NCBI RefSeq assembly: GCF_026262505.1
Contig: NC_067203.1
Coordinates: 18,643,411-18,707,410 of the forward strand
DNA: 64,000 nt
Reading direction: 5' to 3'
Source: Trichomonas vaginalis G3
Lineage: Eukaryota; Parabasalia; Trichomonadida; Trichomonadidae
This document shows, in pieces, positions 42,853-54,603 of this stretch (position 1 is its first letter; each line of letters begins with the position of its first letter). Position numbers and translations under genes: made by a program. The notes beneath the pieces were generated by a model. The model was not told where the DNA came from. It searched no databases and saw only the letters and a program-made list of their open reading frames with translations.

Positions 42853-45189
42853 CTAATAATCACTCTCATCGCCATCTTCATATAATTGTTCAATGAAATG
42901 AACGATGTAAGGACCTTTCTTCACAAACATTTCATATATTTGTGGGTATTTTTGGCTGATTACTGTGAAAACTTTGCAAAATGTCTTGGTAAATTCGCTA
43001 GGAACCTTCATTGTTGAAGAAATGACGCAGGACATGTGCATGAGGAAACATGCTGCACGTTCTGAGCATTGTTGGTCCCATTTCTCAACAACTTTTAATA
43101 ATAATCTCGCCATCGACAACAAAAGCCTTGGAATGCTTGATCCATACTTCTGCATCATTATATGGATGTTCGACATCAACAATTTAAAGGAATTCAAGAC
43201 GTCATTGAAAAGAAGTTTTAATTCCGGATTTTCTTCTTCAAATAACTTCTTAAAGCACTTAATTGCACCGATTTTATTGGAAACTCCTGAGATACTGCGA
43301 TAGTAATTCAAAATTAACTGAAGAAATTCAACATATCTTTCATTAAGAATTTCTTTGACGACAACTTTAGGAATAACATAGTGCATGTGACTTATCAGTT
43401 CATCATTATCAGTAATTTCGAAATTACGAAGCAGCATGTCATAGAAAGGAACAGAATTTTCAATAATTGACTCAAATCTTCTGGAAATTAAGGCTGAAAG
43501 TAGGTCAAAGAAGCTGTATGACTCATGAGAACTCAATATTTGGTAGCAGAGTTCCATCAAATTCAATGCAACTCCTTCAAAATTTTCTGATGAGCCGGAA
43601 ATGAGGACTTCTGTACTTCTTACGATTCCATCTATCATAAACTCTGATATTTCGGAGATATTTTCAATCAAACATTGAGAAAACAACAATAAAAAATTAT
43701 CAATAAATTCTGGCTCGTGAATTAGCTCAGAAACCTTCTTGGACAGCTTGTAAAGGGGGTCTGATAAATGGAAGACGTTAATCATTAAAATATTATTAAC
43801 AAATTGCAAAAGTTCATCATAAAAGTTGAAACCTTGGCATTTTACGATTTCTATGGCCACCCTTATTGAGTTTATGCACACATCTTCCGATTGCGATACA
43901 ATAGATTCGTAATTTTCAAAAAAAGAATAATATAAATTTGGTTTTTCGGGAAATTGGTTGATAATCTTCTTCAATGTCTGCAGTGCATGGTACTGGACTC
44001 TTATACAATCCGATTTCATGCCATTTATGCACAGATCTATGTAATCACTCGTTAATTCTTCCAAAGAAATGAAAGTTATCAGGATTGAGAGCATTCTGAA
44101 GGCCGCTTCATGGGAAATCAGGTCATCTGAGCTGGAGTTCTGTATAATGAAGTCGTTCAGCTGCTCCATTCCGAACTGGCGGTCGAAATCTTTTATGAAT
44201 TTCAGAATTGTATGGGTAGCGAAGTATGTTGAATCGAATGGCTCTAAAACATCTTCTTTCTTGATGGTCTTAACAGTAATAAACAGCTTTGGAAGCAATT
44301 GGTACATTAAATCTCGATCAAATTCGTAATCTTTCGATTTTATAATGACACGATCAATAAAACTATGAACTTGTTGTAAAATTTCATCGTCTTGGTCGGG
44401 TCTGACATCGTCATATATAAAAGTAAAGATTTGATTCAAATTTTGAATGATAATATTTGGAAAATAGCCGAAAACGGCATGTAAAAACCTATAACAACTC
44501 TTTTTAAGTGGTGTCTTCTCTAAAAGTACTATTGCATTTTGTACTAATTGTGCAAATTGTTCTTCATTGAAAATTGAAGTAAAATTACTGATAAAATTGT
44601 AAAGATAATTGTAGCACTCGGCGATGATATCGTAATCGTTTGGATATTTTTGGAGAATAGTCATGACATTTGGTATAAATTCGACTAAATTTTGATAATA
44701 TTCGGATGGTCCGTAAATTGTAATCAAGCACTGTAAAGCAAGTGAAATACCATGTGATAACGAATCATCTACTAAAAAATTGGCCAGCTTTGGAATGATT
44801 TCAAAATCTAATATTCGATTTTTCAGCGGTGATATGATTATTTGTGCAAGATTTAGCGCTAATGCGTTGATCGTACTGTTCTCATGCAAAAAGAAATGGA
44901 ATGATACATCAAAAATTTCTCTAATCAGAGAATCATCTGCATTTATAGTAGGATCTGGATTGTTTTCTGTTAATGGAGTAATTAGGTTTCGTATACAGTT
45001 TGTTAATATAACAATTGATAAGAAAAGTTGCTTATATTCTAGGTTTTGGCTTGTCAAAATTTGCAAAATTTGTTGAATTGTTTCAATTGGAGTTTCATTC
45101 TGCATTGTAACTAATGCATTCTGAGCATCATTGAAAGATGGGTGATTCTGATCATGTGCAATTGTAATATATTGTAATAAATCACCCAT
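42853..45189 (-). CDS. Karyopherin-beta/importin-like HEAT-repeat protein
   Basis: The 778-residue protein opens with MGDLLQYITIAHDQNHPSFN, then ETIQQILQILTSQNLEYKQL and FLSIVILTNCIRNLI. This is the pattern of the importin-beta N-terminal domain, where the fourth helix normally reads A-x2-L-x-LKN-x-I. The rest is a continuous alpha-helical solenoid of HEAT-type pairs, ending acidic (EQLYEDGDESDY). Such proteins carry cargo through nuclear pores with Ran. The length is below the usual 850-1100 residues. Cargo and subfamily cannot be told, and other HEAT proteins are possible. Confidence 0.55.
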   Translation of the reverse strand: MGDLLQYITIAHDQNHPSFNDAQNALVTMQNETPIETIQQILQILTSQNLEYKQLFLSIVILTNCIRNLITPLTENNPDPTINADDSLIREIFDVSFHFFLHENSTINALALNLAQIIISPLKNRILDFEIIPKLANFLVDDSLSHGISLALQCLITIYGPSEYYQNLVEFIPNVMTILQKYPNDYDIIAECYNYLYNFISNFTSIFNEEQFAQLVQNAIVLLEKTPLKKSCYRFLHAVFGYFPNIIIQNLNQIFTFIYDDVRPDQDDEILQQVHSFIDRVIIKSKDYEFDRDLMYQLLPKLFITVKTIKKEDVLEPFDSTYFATHTILKFIKDFDRQFGMEQLNDFIIQNSSSDDLISHEAAFRMLSILITFISLEELTSDYIDLCINGMKSDCIRVQYHALQTLKKIINQFPEKPNLYYSFFENYESIVSQSEDVCINSIRVAIEIVKCQGFNFYDELLQFVNNILMINVFHLSDPLYKLSKKVSELIHEPEFIDNFLLLFSQCLIENISEISEFMIDGIVRSTEVLISGSSENFEGVALNLMELCYQILSSHESYSFFDLLSALISRRFESIIENSVPFYDMLLRNFEITDNDELISHMHYVIPKVVVKEILNERYVEFLQLILNYYRSISGVSNKIGAIKCFKKLFEEENPELKLLFNDVLNSFKLLMSNIHIMMQKYGSSIPRLLLSMARLLLKVVEKWDQQCSERAACFLMHMSCVISSTMKVPSEFTKTFCKVFTVISQKYPQIYEMFVKKGPYIVHFIEQLYEDGDESDY

Positions 45190-45274
45190 TTTTTGTTTCG
45201 AATAATTTTTTTATTAATAAATTCTTGTCAGGTTTTTTAAATTAATAGTGTTTCCCCCTTCTTAATTAAAAAAA

Positions 45275-45577
45275 ATGGAATTTGATTTCAAACCATCTTT
45301 TGATCATAAATGGGATACTCCTGCTCAAAATGAGGTTTGTCCATCACAACCACAGCCAGTACAAGCAGCACCAAAGGCCGTTATTGAAACATTTGACGTA
45401 GATAATGCTTTTGCAAATTACAAGCCAAATTTCAAGACAACAGTCACAAAATCAGAAATAGAAATGCCAGAACCGGTTCCAGCTATTGATACACTCAAAG
45501 GAACTGTAGCAGAAGAAATTTTTGGAAAGTTTTGCCAAGAAAAATTCGGTTTTAAGCTCGATTTAACAAAACAGTAA
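45275..45577 (+). CDS. Small acidic hypothetical protein, 100 aa
   Basis: The ATG at 45275 begins MEFDFKPSFDHKWDTPAQNE. The chain is proline-rich and mostly disordered. A C-terminal helix segment (GTVAEEIFGKFCQEKFGFKL) may be a binding motif. It is divergent from the karyopherin-like gene, with 85 bases between ATGs. No homologue is recognised. Codon composition is like that of neighbouring host genes. Confidence 0.55.
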   Translation: MEFDFKPSFDHKWDTPAQNEVCPSQPQPVQAAPKAVIETFDVDNAFANYKPNFKTTVTKSEIEMPEPVPAIDTLKGTVAEEIFGKFCQEKFGFKLDLTKQ

Positions 45578-45984
45578 ATTGCATGTTAGTTTGTACTTGT
45601 TGTTAATTATAAATATTACTAAAAATACTATTTTCCAAATCATATTTTCTTTTTATACATAAAGTGCCGAACGATTCAAATATATGCCTTGATTCCAAAT
45701 GAGTTGCGTAACTATTTTAGATAATTTTCATTAATTTGAATGAAAATAATTTCATTGTTGAACTATTCTATCAATAATGGTTAAATGTTTATAATTTTAG
45801 ATTAAAATTTGAAATATCAATTCTTGAAAAAGTTATTGAACTAATAAAAAATATCAAAAACTATTACTGCATCATTTGCTTTGTATGCCGGCAAAAAATG
45901 TTTCTATACTATTAGTAAATAAGAAATATGTGATTAAAAAGATTACAAATAATAAATACTTTACAAAATATGAACAAATAGATA
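45578..45984. other. Intergenic spacer
   Basis: 407 bases of convergent 3' flank, with no gene, repeat or strong hairpin seen. Confidence 0.5.
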
Positions 45985-48900
45985 TTAATTACTGGATTCA
46001 AATGAGAAACTATCATCTTTAACTTTGGTGATATTCTTAAAGTGATGAATTATCATCTTCGGAAGCATTTCGAACTGACCGCAACCTGTAGTGATCGCAG
46101 TCAATAAAGTAATCGCATTCCATGGAGAAACTTCATTTGATGACATCAAAAATGTTCCAAACTTCTTCACGAACTTGTTCAAACCTGGTTCTGGGATTGT
46201 TGATTTAGTTCTGAAGAGGATTGATAATTTCTGAGGGATAATGAAATCTCCGAAAACTACAGCTCTCATGAAGCTTGACAAAAGATGTTTTGTAAGTATT
46301 TCTTCACTGAGAACTTGTGTGCAATTCAAAATTTTGGCCCAGACTTTCGCAGTTGAATCTTGAATTGTATCATATTTGATTCTATCTATAACACTTGAAA
46401 CCAAAGAAGCATAAATTCTATCTCCATATAGCATTAATCTAAATGATTCTTCTAACAAATGGGAGTTAGTTTCATCGAAGTATCCATGTCTTGAAGCTGA
46501 AATAAACAGCTGTGCAATGGCTTCATTAACATGTGGGAAACCATTTTCAATCAATGAAATTCCATGTCTTAAAAGTGAGTTGAATAAACTTACGGGAATA
46601 GGATGAACGTCAACGCTATCACGGAAAGCAGTAAATAGATTACTAAAGAATTTATCGAAATCACTCACATCATTGAAACTTTGTCTAACAACTTCTGTTG
46701 TTCTCTGAATGATTTGATCGAAATTCGTTGAAGGGTAAACACTTGCAGATGCTAACAAGAATATAGCAATTCCTCTAAAGATATCTTTATCTCTTGTTAG
46801 AACGAAAGTTTGGAGTGCGCAAGTTTTGGCATATTGTATTGTTTCTTCGCCAATCTTCTTATAAACTTCTTGTAACAATTCAATTGAATTCTTGTATTTG
46901 TCAGTGATATCTCCAAGTTGCATTAGAAGCTTCCTCTTTGACGTGTAATACAATATTGGAACTTTCGATGTCAAGAAGACAGAAGCAATGTACAATAATT
47001 TCGGAGTGATAGGTGTTTGACTGAGCATTTTGAAGATTTTGATTCTTTGTTTTGAAATTTTGATTGTTGGTCTTTGAATCAACAAGTTTTCCATCATTGT
47101 TTGTATACTTTCGACAACCTTTCCAAGGTATTGCTGTGGACATTCACTCAAGCAGGAATCGACGGAATCATTTGTTACATCCATTTCAAACAAGTTCTTG
47201 AAAATGAATAAAGTGCTTTGTTCTGTTCTCATCATAGCACGCCAAAGCTTTCTAATACTCATTGTGAATGCCATTGGTTTCTGGCTTAAGTCATTTGCTA
47301 ATTTAAGTGCTGTTAAAAGAAATTCTTCTTTTAATTCTATTTTAGAATTTAACATCATTGCTGTAACTCTTGTAAGTTTCAAGAAATGTTCTTCATTTGG
47401 AGAAGAATGTCTCATAGATTCAATTTGTTTGAAATAGATTGGAACATAGTCTGAAAAATGTTCTACAAGATACAATGTTGGGCCTGCTTCGTAATTCTTA
47501 TATTCCTCGTACTTGTATGAGTACTTTTCTTCAATGTAACTGTCCAAATAGTTTGTTGTTGTCTCTGGAGCTTCTTCGCACATAAGATATGAATAGAAAC
47601 AGAATGATTCTTCAATCATTTCTGGTTTTAGTTTCAATAAAGCATCTGTCGTCTGATAAGGAGCATAAACTAAGAAAGTTGAAACTAAATCTTTAACTTT
47701 CGAAGTGTTAATTCTAAGTACTTCCATGATTGTGTTAAATGTCAGTTCGTAATTAGTTGTATCACTAAGGAAGTCAACTGAATGATCGTTGTAAGCATTG
47801 GATTTCAACAAACAAAGGAATGTCTGATGAGCAGCTTTGACAAGAGCTTTGTTCTCGTGCAAAGTATCCCTTTGAACAGCTGTGAGAACAACAACATAGA
47901 ACTCTGTCATCTTTTGAATAGGATCGATCATTCCATGCAAAACTAATGAAGCAATTAATCCAAGAGCAATGACGTAATCATTGCATCTTGTGATATCTGG
48001 CTTTTCATCAAACAATGCAATGACTTTATCAAGGAATGGTTTGCAGGATGGATCTGAAAATGACTTTGGATTTTCATCCCATACTAAAATAATATATCTA
48101 ATGATAGAAGCAAGGGATTCTAAGTCTATATCGAAGTTAATGTGAGGAATTATGAGAGGGAATGCAGTTCCTGACATTCTTGCGATAAAATGAATATTTT
48201 TGCTAGTAATGAGTAGTTGAATGAATTTCTCTGGCCTGAGGAAGCTAACTGTCATCTCATTATGCATCTCCATTGAGTACATTGAGGAAACTCCCTCAAT
48301 AAACCATGGCATTTGTTCGGAATACTTAACCAAGCCCGTAAACACATGTTTGCTGAGCGGATGATTTGATGCAGCAATCTTTTTGAACATGTTTGTGCTG
48401 CAATCAATACGAATTCCTTCTTCAGACAAAATACTGATAATATCACGAGGTTTTCCGAACATTCGCTTTGTTACATAGTTGAACTCTGAGTTAAACCTTA
48501 TGATAAATGGCTGTTCATCGAGACTGTAATCTTTCCAATCTGTATTTGCAACTTTAAATAGTTCTGCAGTTTGGATTAATAAATTGTATGCCGCTAATCT
48601 CATATCTTTGTCCTTGTGGAATGTCATTACAGTACACATTGACTGTAATTGTTCGAACGGCAAATTTGAAATAGCTTCTTCAATGTCATCCACTTTGTTT
48701 TTCATGATATTCTGCATTGCTGTGTTATCATCAATGCGTTTGACGCTCTTAACCATTTCTGTAGCTTTCTGTAAAAAGAGAATTAAAGTATTTGCAAAAA
48801 CAATGCTGTTTGAACGGGCAGCGCTAACATCCCATGAGCGAACTATGTTCTCTATGATTGGAGATACCATAAGAATGTCAACATTCTTCCAACTTTCTTG

Positions 48901-49989
48901 TGATCCGAGAATTTTGGTAGAAAACAGAACGTTGAGGATATCGGAGTTAATCGTAGAAAGTCGTAAGTAATCACAAACCAATTGGAATGGTACTTGTGGG
49001 TTTAATTCATATAAATGCTTCACAAATTTTGCTGCTCGAACTGCAGCGTTTTCTGTTTGAATTGGAGATGGAGGGATGCTAATAGAAAATTTACTGAGTA
49101 CTTTAATGAATCCATCAACTTTTTCAGCTGGCAAACTTGTGATTGAATTGAAGAAATTTTCAATTGTAGCAAATGTTTGCTTTAAACAATCGCATGTAGT
49201 AGCAAATTGAATAAAATCGTCAATTCTATTCGCAATTACTTCAGCATCTGGAATCGTTATGTAAATTGCCGAAGTTAAAAGATTAATTATTGAACTTTGG
49301 GCAATTTGAGGGTATTTCAAAATCCCAATAATATCTGATTCGTTTTGGATGATAATTTGAGATGAAATGTTAAGCAACGCTGTCTTGATGAAGTCTAACG
49401 GAATATCTTTTACGGCCATGCATAAAACTTTGGAAATTGTGAGCGTTATAGCAACTGACTGCTCGTTTGGAAGCTTTTCTGGGAGTCTTAGAAGCGATAA
49501 AAATTGGATTGAATTAATAGTGTTACGAGTAGACGTGAAAGAGTTGAATATGTCTTCTACTGCTTCTGGATTTAGCAGTAAATATTTTGAAATAGAAGCA
49601 GCACTGATCTCTACCAAAAATTGCTTTTTATCACGTACATCCAAGAGCAATTTGTAGAAATTAGGCCAGAATGAATTAACTGGAACTTTTTCTTTCTGAT
49701 CCGTAAATATATCAAGTATTACACAAAGGAGAAACATTTTATGCAATCCTTTTCTATTAAAATCTGAATACTTTGTAATTTCTTCGTATATCTCGCTAAG
49801 AGATAACTCTTGTTGAGCATTTAGTCTCCTATCTAAGAAGTAAACATAGTTTAGGAGATCCTTAATTTTACTTCCAGGTTGAGTGTTGAAAAAATCTGGC
49901 CCAAAATCATTATTAGCTGAGAAGTCTCGGAACAGTTGCAATATTTGCCTTACAGTGTTCTCTATATGAAATGTGTAAGGCTGCGTCAT
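45985..49989 (-). CDS. Large alpha-solenoid (HEAT/ARM-like) protein, 1334 aa
   Basis: One uninterrupted frame begins MTQPYTFHIENTVRQILQLF. The whole chain is helical with regularly spaced leucine/isoleucine pairs typical of HEAT or ARM solenoids. No membrane segment, zinc motif or catalytic signature is visible. The tail ends MIIHHFKNITKVKDDSFSFE. It is not recognisably an exportin, coatomer or Furry-type protein by eye, so only a scaffold role can be suggested. The length and lack of stops make it a secure gene of unknown identity. Confidence 0.6.
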   Translation of the reverse strand: MTQPYTFHIENTVRQILQLFRDFSANNDFGPDFFNTQPGSKIKDLLNYVYFLDRRLNAQQELSLSEIYEEITKYSDFNRKGLHKMFLLCVILDIFTDQKEKVPVNSFWPNFYKLLLDVRDKKQFLVEISAASISKYLLLNPEAVEDIFNSFTSTRNTINSIQFLSLLRLPEKLPNEQSVAITLTISKVLCMAVKDIPLDFIKTALLNISSQIIIQNESDIIGILKYPQIAQSSIINLLTSAIYITIPDAEVIANRIDDFIQFATTCDCLKQTFATIENFFNSITSLPAEKVDGFIKVLSKFSISIPPSPIQTENAAVRAAKFVKHLYELNPQVPFQLVCDYLRLSTINSDILNVLFSTKILGSQESWKNVDILMVSPIIENIVRSWDVSAARSNSIVFANTLILFLQKATEMVKSVKRIDDNTAMQNIMKNKVDDIEEAISNLPFEQLQSMCTVMTFHKDKDMRLAAYNLLIQTAELFKVANTDWKDYSLDEQPFIIRFNSEFNYVTKRMFGKPRDIISILSEEGIRIDCSTNMFKKIAASNHPLSKHVFTGLVKYSEQMPWFIEGVSSMYSMEMHNEMTVSFLRPEKFIQLLITSKNIHFIARMSGTAFPLIIPHINFDIDLESLASIIRYIILVWDENPKSFSDPSCKPFLDKVIALFDEKPDITRCNDYVIALGLIASLVLHGMIDPIQKMTEFYVVVLTAVQRDTLHENKALVKAAHQTFLCLLKSNAYNDHSVDFLSDTTNYELTFNTIMEVLRINTSKVKDLVSTFLVYAPYQTTDALLKLKPEMIEESFCFYSYLMCEEAPETTTNYLDSYIEEKYSYKYEEYKNYEAGPTLYLVEHFSDYVPIYFKQIESMRHSSPNEEHFLKLTRVTAMMLNSKIELKEEFLLTALKLANDLSQKPMAFTMSIRKLWRAMMRTEQSTLFIFKNLFEMDVTNDSVDSCLSECPQQYLGKVVESIQTMMENLLIQRPTIKISKQRIKIFKMLSQTPITPKLLYIASVFLTSKVPILYYTSKRKLLMQLGDITDKYKNSIELLQEVYKKIGEETIQYAKTCALQTFVLTRDKDIFRGIAIFLLASASVYPSTNFDQIIQRTTEVVRQSFNDVSDFDKFFSNLFTAFRDSVDVHPIPVSLFNSLLRHGISLIENGFPHVNEAIAQLFISASRHGYFDETNSHLLEESFRLMLYGDRIYASLVSSVIDRIKYDTIQDSTAKVWAKILNCTQVLSEEILTKHLLSSFMRAVVFGDFIIPQKLSILFRTKSTIPEPGLNKFVKKFGTFLMSSNEVSPWNAITLLTAITTGCGQFEMLPKMIIHHFKNITKVKDDSFSFESSN

Positions 49990-51052
49990 ATTTTATATAA
50001 AATTTTATTCTTTGCACAATTCAATTGATCTTATCGATTAATTTCAATTCAATATTTTGAAGCAATTTTTGAGCAAATTATTTTCTCGTTATTCACTAAA
50101 TTCGTGTATTTAATATGATGCAAATATTAGGTGCATATAAATGATTCAAAACGATAATAAAGTTTTCTTTACAGGTCTTATCGTCATCAAGACTTTTATT
50201 ATAAAATCTTGATGCACTCTTTGTAGACAATAAAATTAAGTTAATCTGTAAATAGAAGTTTTGAATCAAAAAGTGTCAGATATTATAGTTTCGTTATTTA
50301 GTAAATTTTTATTTTAAATATTGATTTTTGTGACCACTACTTTGATGTTTTTCTTGGAAATTTTTAGATTTACATTTTTGGTAATTGACCACATTTTAAA
50401 AATTGCCATCGATAACCAATAATAGCAAATGCTTCATATTGTAATGGTTCTATTTCAAAAACTAGAATGAACTCGTGAAGAAAAAAGAAGGAAAACCGAT
50501 TTTTTACCAAATGTGATTTGTTAATGTTTATTATCAGTTCTACGCTTAATGAATTTGAAAATTCTAAGGTTAAGCTTTCTATTTTTATGGTCAGTCATAA
50601 ATTCCATTGCTAATCTAAATTATCATATCTAAATTCATCTATGTTCAAACCAAAAATTCAGTTCATACCTTTCTTGAATCGAATTTGTAAACTGTTTAAT
50701 ATATTTATTGAATAATATGACATTATTTTAAACGCGGGGATCATTCTTTGGAGTTTTAGTATATTTTTCATACATGAGATTAATTTAATTATTAGGTAAG
50801 CTTATCCACTTCACTGTAGTCACATATCTATTCAAATTTAAAAATAATGTGGAATAAGCTCAATTTTTAATAATCTGTTTTCTTTTTCAAGAGAATTACA
50901 GTTAATGAGTTCATTTTTTCTCAATAAAGTTTCCTCATTTTAATAATCTAAGATGTCCCATGAATCATTTCATATTACCAAGGTAGATTTCGTTCAACAA
51001 GGATTGATAAAGAAGCTTTAGTAAAATTATATAAAGCAATAACAAAAACATT
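49990..51052. other. Intergenic spacer, 1.06 kb
   Basis: No gene is seen on either strand. A small hairpin with arms CATCAAGA/TCTTGATG (50185-50192, 50207-50214) is the only structure noted. The rest is A/T-rich sequence between two minus-strand genes. Confidence 0.5.
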
Positions 51053-53245
51053 TTATTTCTCATTTTCCATCTCCATTCTCTTTTCTCTGTTAGCTGACAT
51101 GTTGAATATCTTCAAGAAATCGTCAACTTGTGTTCCTTGAATGGCAGGTTTATAAGCTTTTTCAACTTGGGAACAAATTTTCAAAACATCTGGCATCAAA
51201 GTCTTCTTCTTTCCTGACTTGACGTATTCCAAATATGTCTGATACGCTAAGTCATTTGTATTTGGGAATTTCTTGATTCTCTTTGCAGCCTTGTAAAAGA
51301 TTTTTGTCCAAGGAACAACTTCAGCATTTGAATTCTTCAATTCATTGAAAGGAGGACACTGGTTTACAGGTGGTCTGAAAGTCTTTGGATAAATTGTAAA
51401 TGGAACAAATTTGTAGTTCTTCCACTCCTGATAATCTTCCTTCTTTATTTCAGGAATTTCTGTTGGAATTGGGATCAAATGGCAAGCGATGTTTCTGTCG
51501 GTGATTTGACATAACTTTGCCATCATTGAAAAACTATTTTCATCATATTTTGAAACTCCATCAATAGGAACTTCGAATTTCATTTTAGAAAGATTGATTG
51601 TAACTGTATTATAAAGAATTTCGTTCTTCTTCGATTCGAATGCAAGTGGATTAGTTCTTGCAAGCTTATGCAAATAATTCTTGGCACCGACAACTTTGAT
51701 GGCTGTTTTAACTTTTTCATCCAAAGGCATCAAAGAAGTCATTTCGTACAATTCCTGGAGATATTTAATATGACTTGCATGGAGATTGAAGACATCTGAC
51801 TCGAAATAGATAGAGTTTAATGTGTACCACAAGCTGATATCGATTGGTAAAGATGTCAGGTTGAAATTTGAAGCTCCTGAAAGAGACAAAGTCGAAAATC
51901 TCTTACGCAATCTGTATTTGAGTTGTGGAACCATCAACTCTGCATATTTAGATTTGTCTGGATCCGCTTTCTCGAGACAGAAATAAATTGTTGCGAACCA
52001 GAAATCTGGATTTCCAAGTTTCTTTCCTCCTGCAATGAAATCCATGATTGTTTTGTTCGCCATCTTGACGTGTGTTGGATCACATCCAAGAGGAATTCCG
52101 CCCATTGGAATATAAAAGTTTTCATCATCCAAAACTTCGTCTTGTATTTTATCGATTTCCATGAATTGGCTGTTTGGAATACTAGCTATTACGTGGTCTT
52201 GAATGCGCTTGATGCACCTGATATGAAGCAATGCATTCAGTGGGAAATCAATTTGTTTCTTCACTTTTTCTGCATCAAAACATGATAAGAGACTATTCAC
52301 TTTTTTCGGAAGTTTTGATAAAATGAGAACAGGTGTTTCGTCTGGTTGGCCATCGCCAAGGTCATTCAAGTCACTAATGTCCATGTCTTGGACTGTAACA
52401 GCTCTGGCAGCGCGATTTGACTTAATTTGGCCGATGCCGAAAACGTTCTTCATTGAGCCATTCGCAATGCTGATGAGCTTATCGATTTTGGCGGCTGGAT
52501 TGTTTTTTGGAAATTCTTTGCTGATTTTAACGGCTAATTCGAAATTACCGGAACGGACAGCATTTTCTAGTTCTTCTGATGCATTATGTTTTACAAGTAA
52601 GGATCTGAGTTTGATAAGCTTCTCTTTAATGCCAACATCTCCGTTTGTACCAACGAATTTGAAAACTAAACTATTGTATAAGTCGTCGTAAGCAGAATCA
52701 AGCTGCTCCATTGTTTTGATTTCGTCTATAACTTCCACAGTTTCCAAAAGAGACTTAGTTACATAGAACTCTTCTTTAAATTTGGATTCATCAACAGCAG
52801 TCAAGATTTGGCTGGTATTATTTCTGCAAAATGGGGCACAAACAGATAGATCTGGACTAGAATTGATGATAAAAACTGTGGTATAGGCTAAATGTAAGGG
52901 ATTAGATTTGATTTTCTTATCGCATTCTTCAACAGACATAACTTCACCGTCAGTTATCAAAAACAAATGAACATCTTCTTTGTGTAAACAGTCAAAATCA
53001 ACAAATGAAGAAGGATACGTTCCACCAGTTCCTTTCCTTCTTGATATAACTTCAGTTAATTTATTAATATTTGACATTTCTGCCTTGCTGTTCCAGAGAA
53101 TGATTTGATCTTTATCATTTCGGAAGAAATTTTGAATAATTGTTCGAACGCTATTCCAATATAACTGTACCCCACCTGTCGATCCAGAATTATCAATTGC
53201 AAACACTCTGGGAATGTTTGGATCATAAACTTTAATAAGATCCAT
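51053..53245 (-). CDS. VWA-domain protein, 730 aa
   Basis: An N-terminal von Willebrand factor A domain occupies about residues 10-150. Its MIDAS motif is D18-x-S20-x-S22 (FAIDNSGSTGG), a later threonine lies in KGTGGTYPSSF, and the strand FLITDGEVM supplies the second acidic position. The remaining 550 residues are soluble and mixed alpha/beta, with a basic end (MSANREKRMEMENEK). There is no signal peptide or membrane helix, so it is an intracellular VWA protein, perhaps in a large complex. No subfamily is recognised. Confidence 0.65.
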   Translation of the reverse strand: MDLIKVYDPNIPRVFAIDNSGSTGGVQLYWNSVRTIIQNFFRNDKDQIILWNSKAEMSNINKLTEVISRRKGTGGTYPSSFVDFDCLHKEDVHLFLITDGEVMSVEECDKKIKSNPLHLAYTTVFIINSSPDLSVCAPFCRNNTSQILTAVDESKFKEEFYVTKSLLETVEVIDEIKTMEQLDSAYDDLYNSLVFKFVGTNGDVGIKEKLIKLRSLLVKHNASEELENAVRSGNFELAVKISKEFPKNNPAAKIDKLISIANGSMKNVFGIGQIKSNRAARAVTVQDMDISDLNDLGDGQPDETPVLILSKLPKKVNSLLSCFDAEKVKKQIDFPLNALLHIRCIKRIQDHVIASIPNSQFMEIDKIQDEVLDDENFYIPMGGIPLGCDPTHVKMANKTIMDFIAGGKKLGNPDFWFATIYFCLEKADPDKSKYAELMVPQLKYRLRKRFSTLSLSGASNFNLTSLPIDISLWYTLNSIYFESDVFNLHASHIKYLQELYEMTSLMPLDEKVKTAIKVVGAKNYLHKLARTNPLAFESKKNEILYNTVTINLSKMKFEVPIDGVSKYDENSFSMMAKLCQITDRNIACHLIPIPTEIPEIKKEDYQEWKNYKFVPFTIYPKTFRPPVNQCPPFNELKNSNAEVVPWTKIFYKAAKRIKKFPNTNDLAYQTYLEYVKSGKKKTLMPDVLKICSQVEKAYKPAIQGTQVDDFLKIFNMSANREKRMEMENEK

Positions 53246-54603
53246 GAATTACTTTTATAAAATGAGCTGAAAAAAATTGATAAGAAAATTCCGACATTAA
53301 AATTTTCAAGTTACGGGCGTGATGCAATTGAATTATATACAAAATTTGCCAATTGAGATTGCATCGATCCAGTTGTGGGGAAAAGGCATTCAAAAATTTA
53401 CACTCATATTGTGTTTACAGTTGTGGTGCCAGTTAAAAATGCAATATACAGCAAAATTTTTTATAATTATACCCAGATTTTCCTTTCTTAGGATGAATAG
53501 ATCGTTTTCCTAGAAAGGACCTCATATCTCTGGCTAAAATGAAATGAGCAGGAGTGGCAAAAGTAAGGAAAATTTAATTAAAATGAGAAATGTTTTGAAA
53601 ATTGGCTGACAGTAACAATTATACCCAAAATATCATCTCCAATTCTATTTTTGATCTCAGTCTCTTAGCGATATCGAATACAATTATAATGAATCATATA
53701 TTTGATTATATTTATTTATTTTAGCAATTTTTCCTATAATTTATGCGAATATAATAATGATATTAATATGTGACTTTCTAATTATAAATTGTGAAACATA
53801 AGACTTGCAATAATTCTTCTGATTTCAAAAATTTAAATATTATTTTTTTGATTTCATACTAAATGATCGACATCATATGAGAAAATACTTAAGTACATAT
53901 CGTAACATATATTAATACAAGTGAACCTTCATTGGATTAAAATTGATTTGTTAAAAATATAAATTATACTACATCACTTTCAAGCACAAATTATAACAAA
54001 AAAATATTTTAAATTTGATAAATTGAATTCAATTTGAATTTTTTTTTAATAAGATTCTCTCAAATTTGTGTCAGAATGTTCATTTGTGAAGGAGGAGTGT
54101 AATTTAATTAATATTTTTTATAAATTGATAAACTTTGCTTATCTGTTTTAATGTTAACATTCGTGTTGAAGGAATTTGAGTAAAAGTGAAAAAGAATTTC
54201 GTTTTAGAAAAACTCAAATCAAATGGTTTTTAAAGATGGCTGTTGATTGCGGTTCAAAATTATTTTGTAAAGTAATCAAATTTTTGTAATTTTCTCAAAA
54301 TGTACGATGGTTACTTAACTTTCATCAGAAATATTTTCATTATCAAATTTATTTGATCATAATCGAGTTACTTTCTTTATTTTAGGATTAAAGGTATATT
54401 TTGTAACCGAATGATTACGAAATTGAGATGTATTGAATTCTCTCAAAAGCATGGAAATTCGTTTTAAAACTTCCGATTTTAAGTGTAGTTTTTACCATTT
54501 TCGATTCTCTTCTTTCCTTTTGAAATTATTGAATATCAAATTCAGTTAATTGAGAAAAATTGAGATAAGAAGACAATTTTTCCATATTGAAATCTCATAT
54601 TGC
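53246..54603. other. Intergenic spacer, 1.36 kb, between divergent genes
   Basis: No credible gene is present. The short stretch TTTTGAAAATTGGCTGACAG (about 53593-53612) resembles AATTGGCTGATAG in the 2.1-kb transposon, so a small transposon remnant is possible. An Inr TCATAT lies at 54595-54600 before the ankyrin gene. Confidence 0.4.
54595..54600 (+). promoter_or_regulatory. Host initiator (Inr), giant ankyrin gene
   Basis: TCATATTGC-ATG: the inferred +1 A at 54597 gives a leader of 7 bases. It supports the ATG at 54604 as the start. Confidence 0.5.

Noticed and set aside
47198..49657. Plus-strand frames within 46-50 kb
   Set aside because: All are antisense shadows of the 1334-residue gene.
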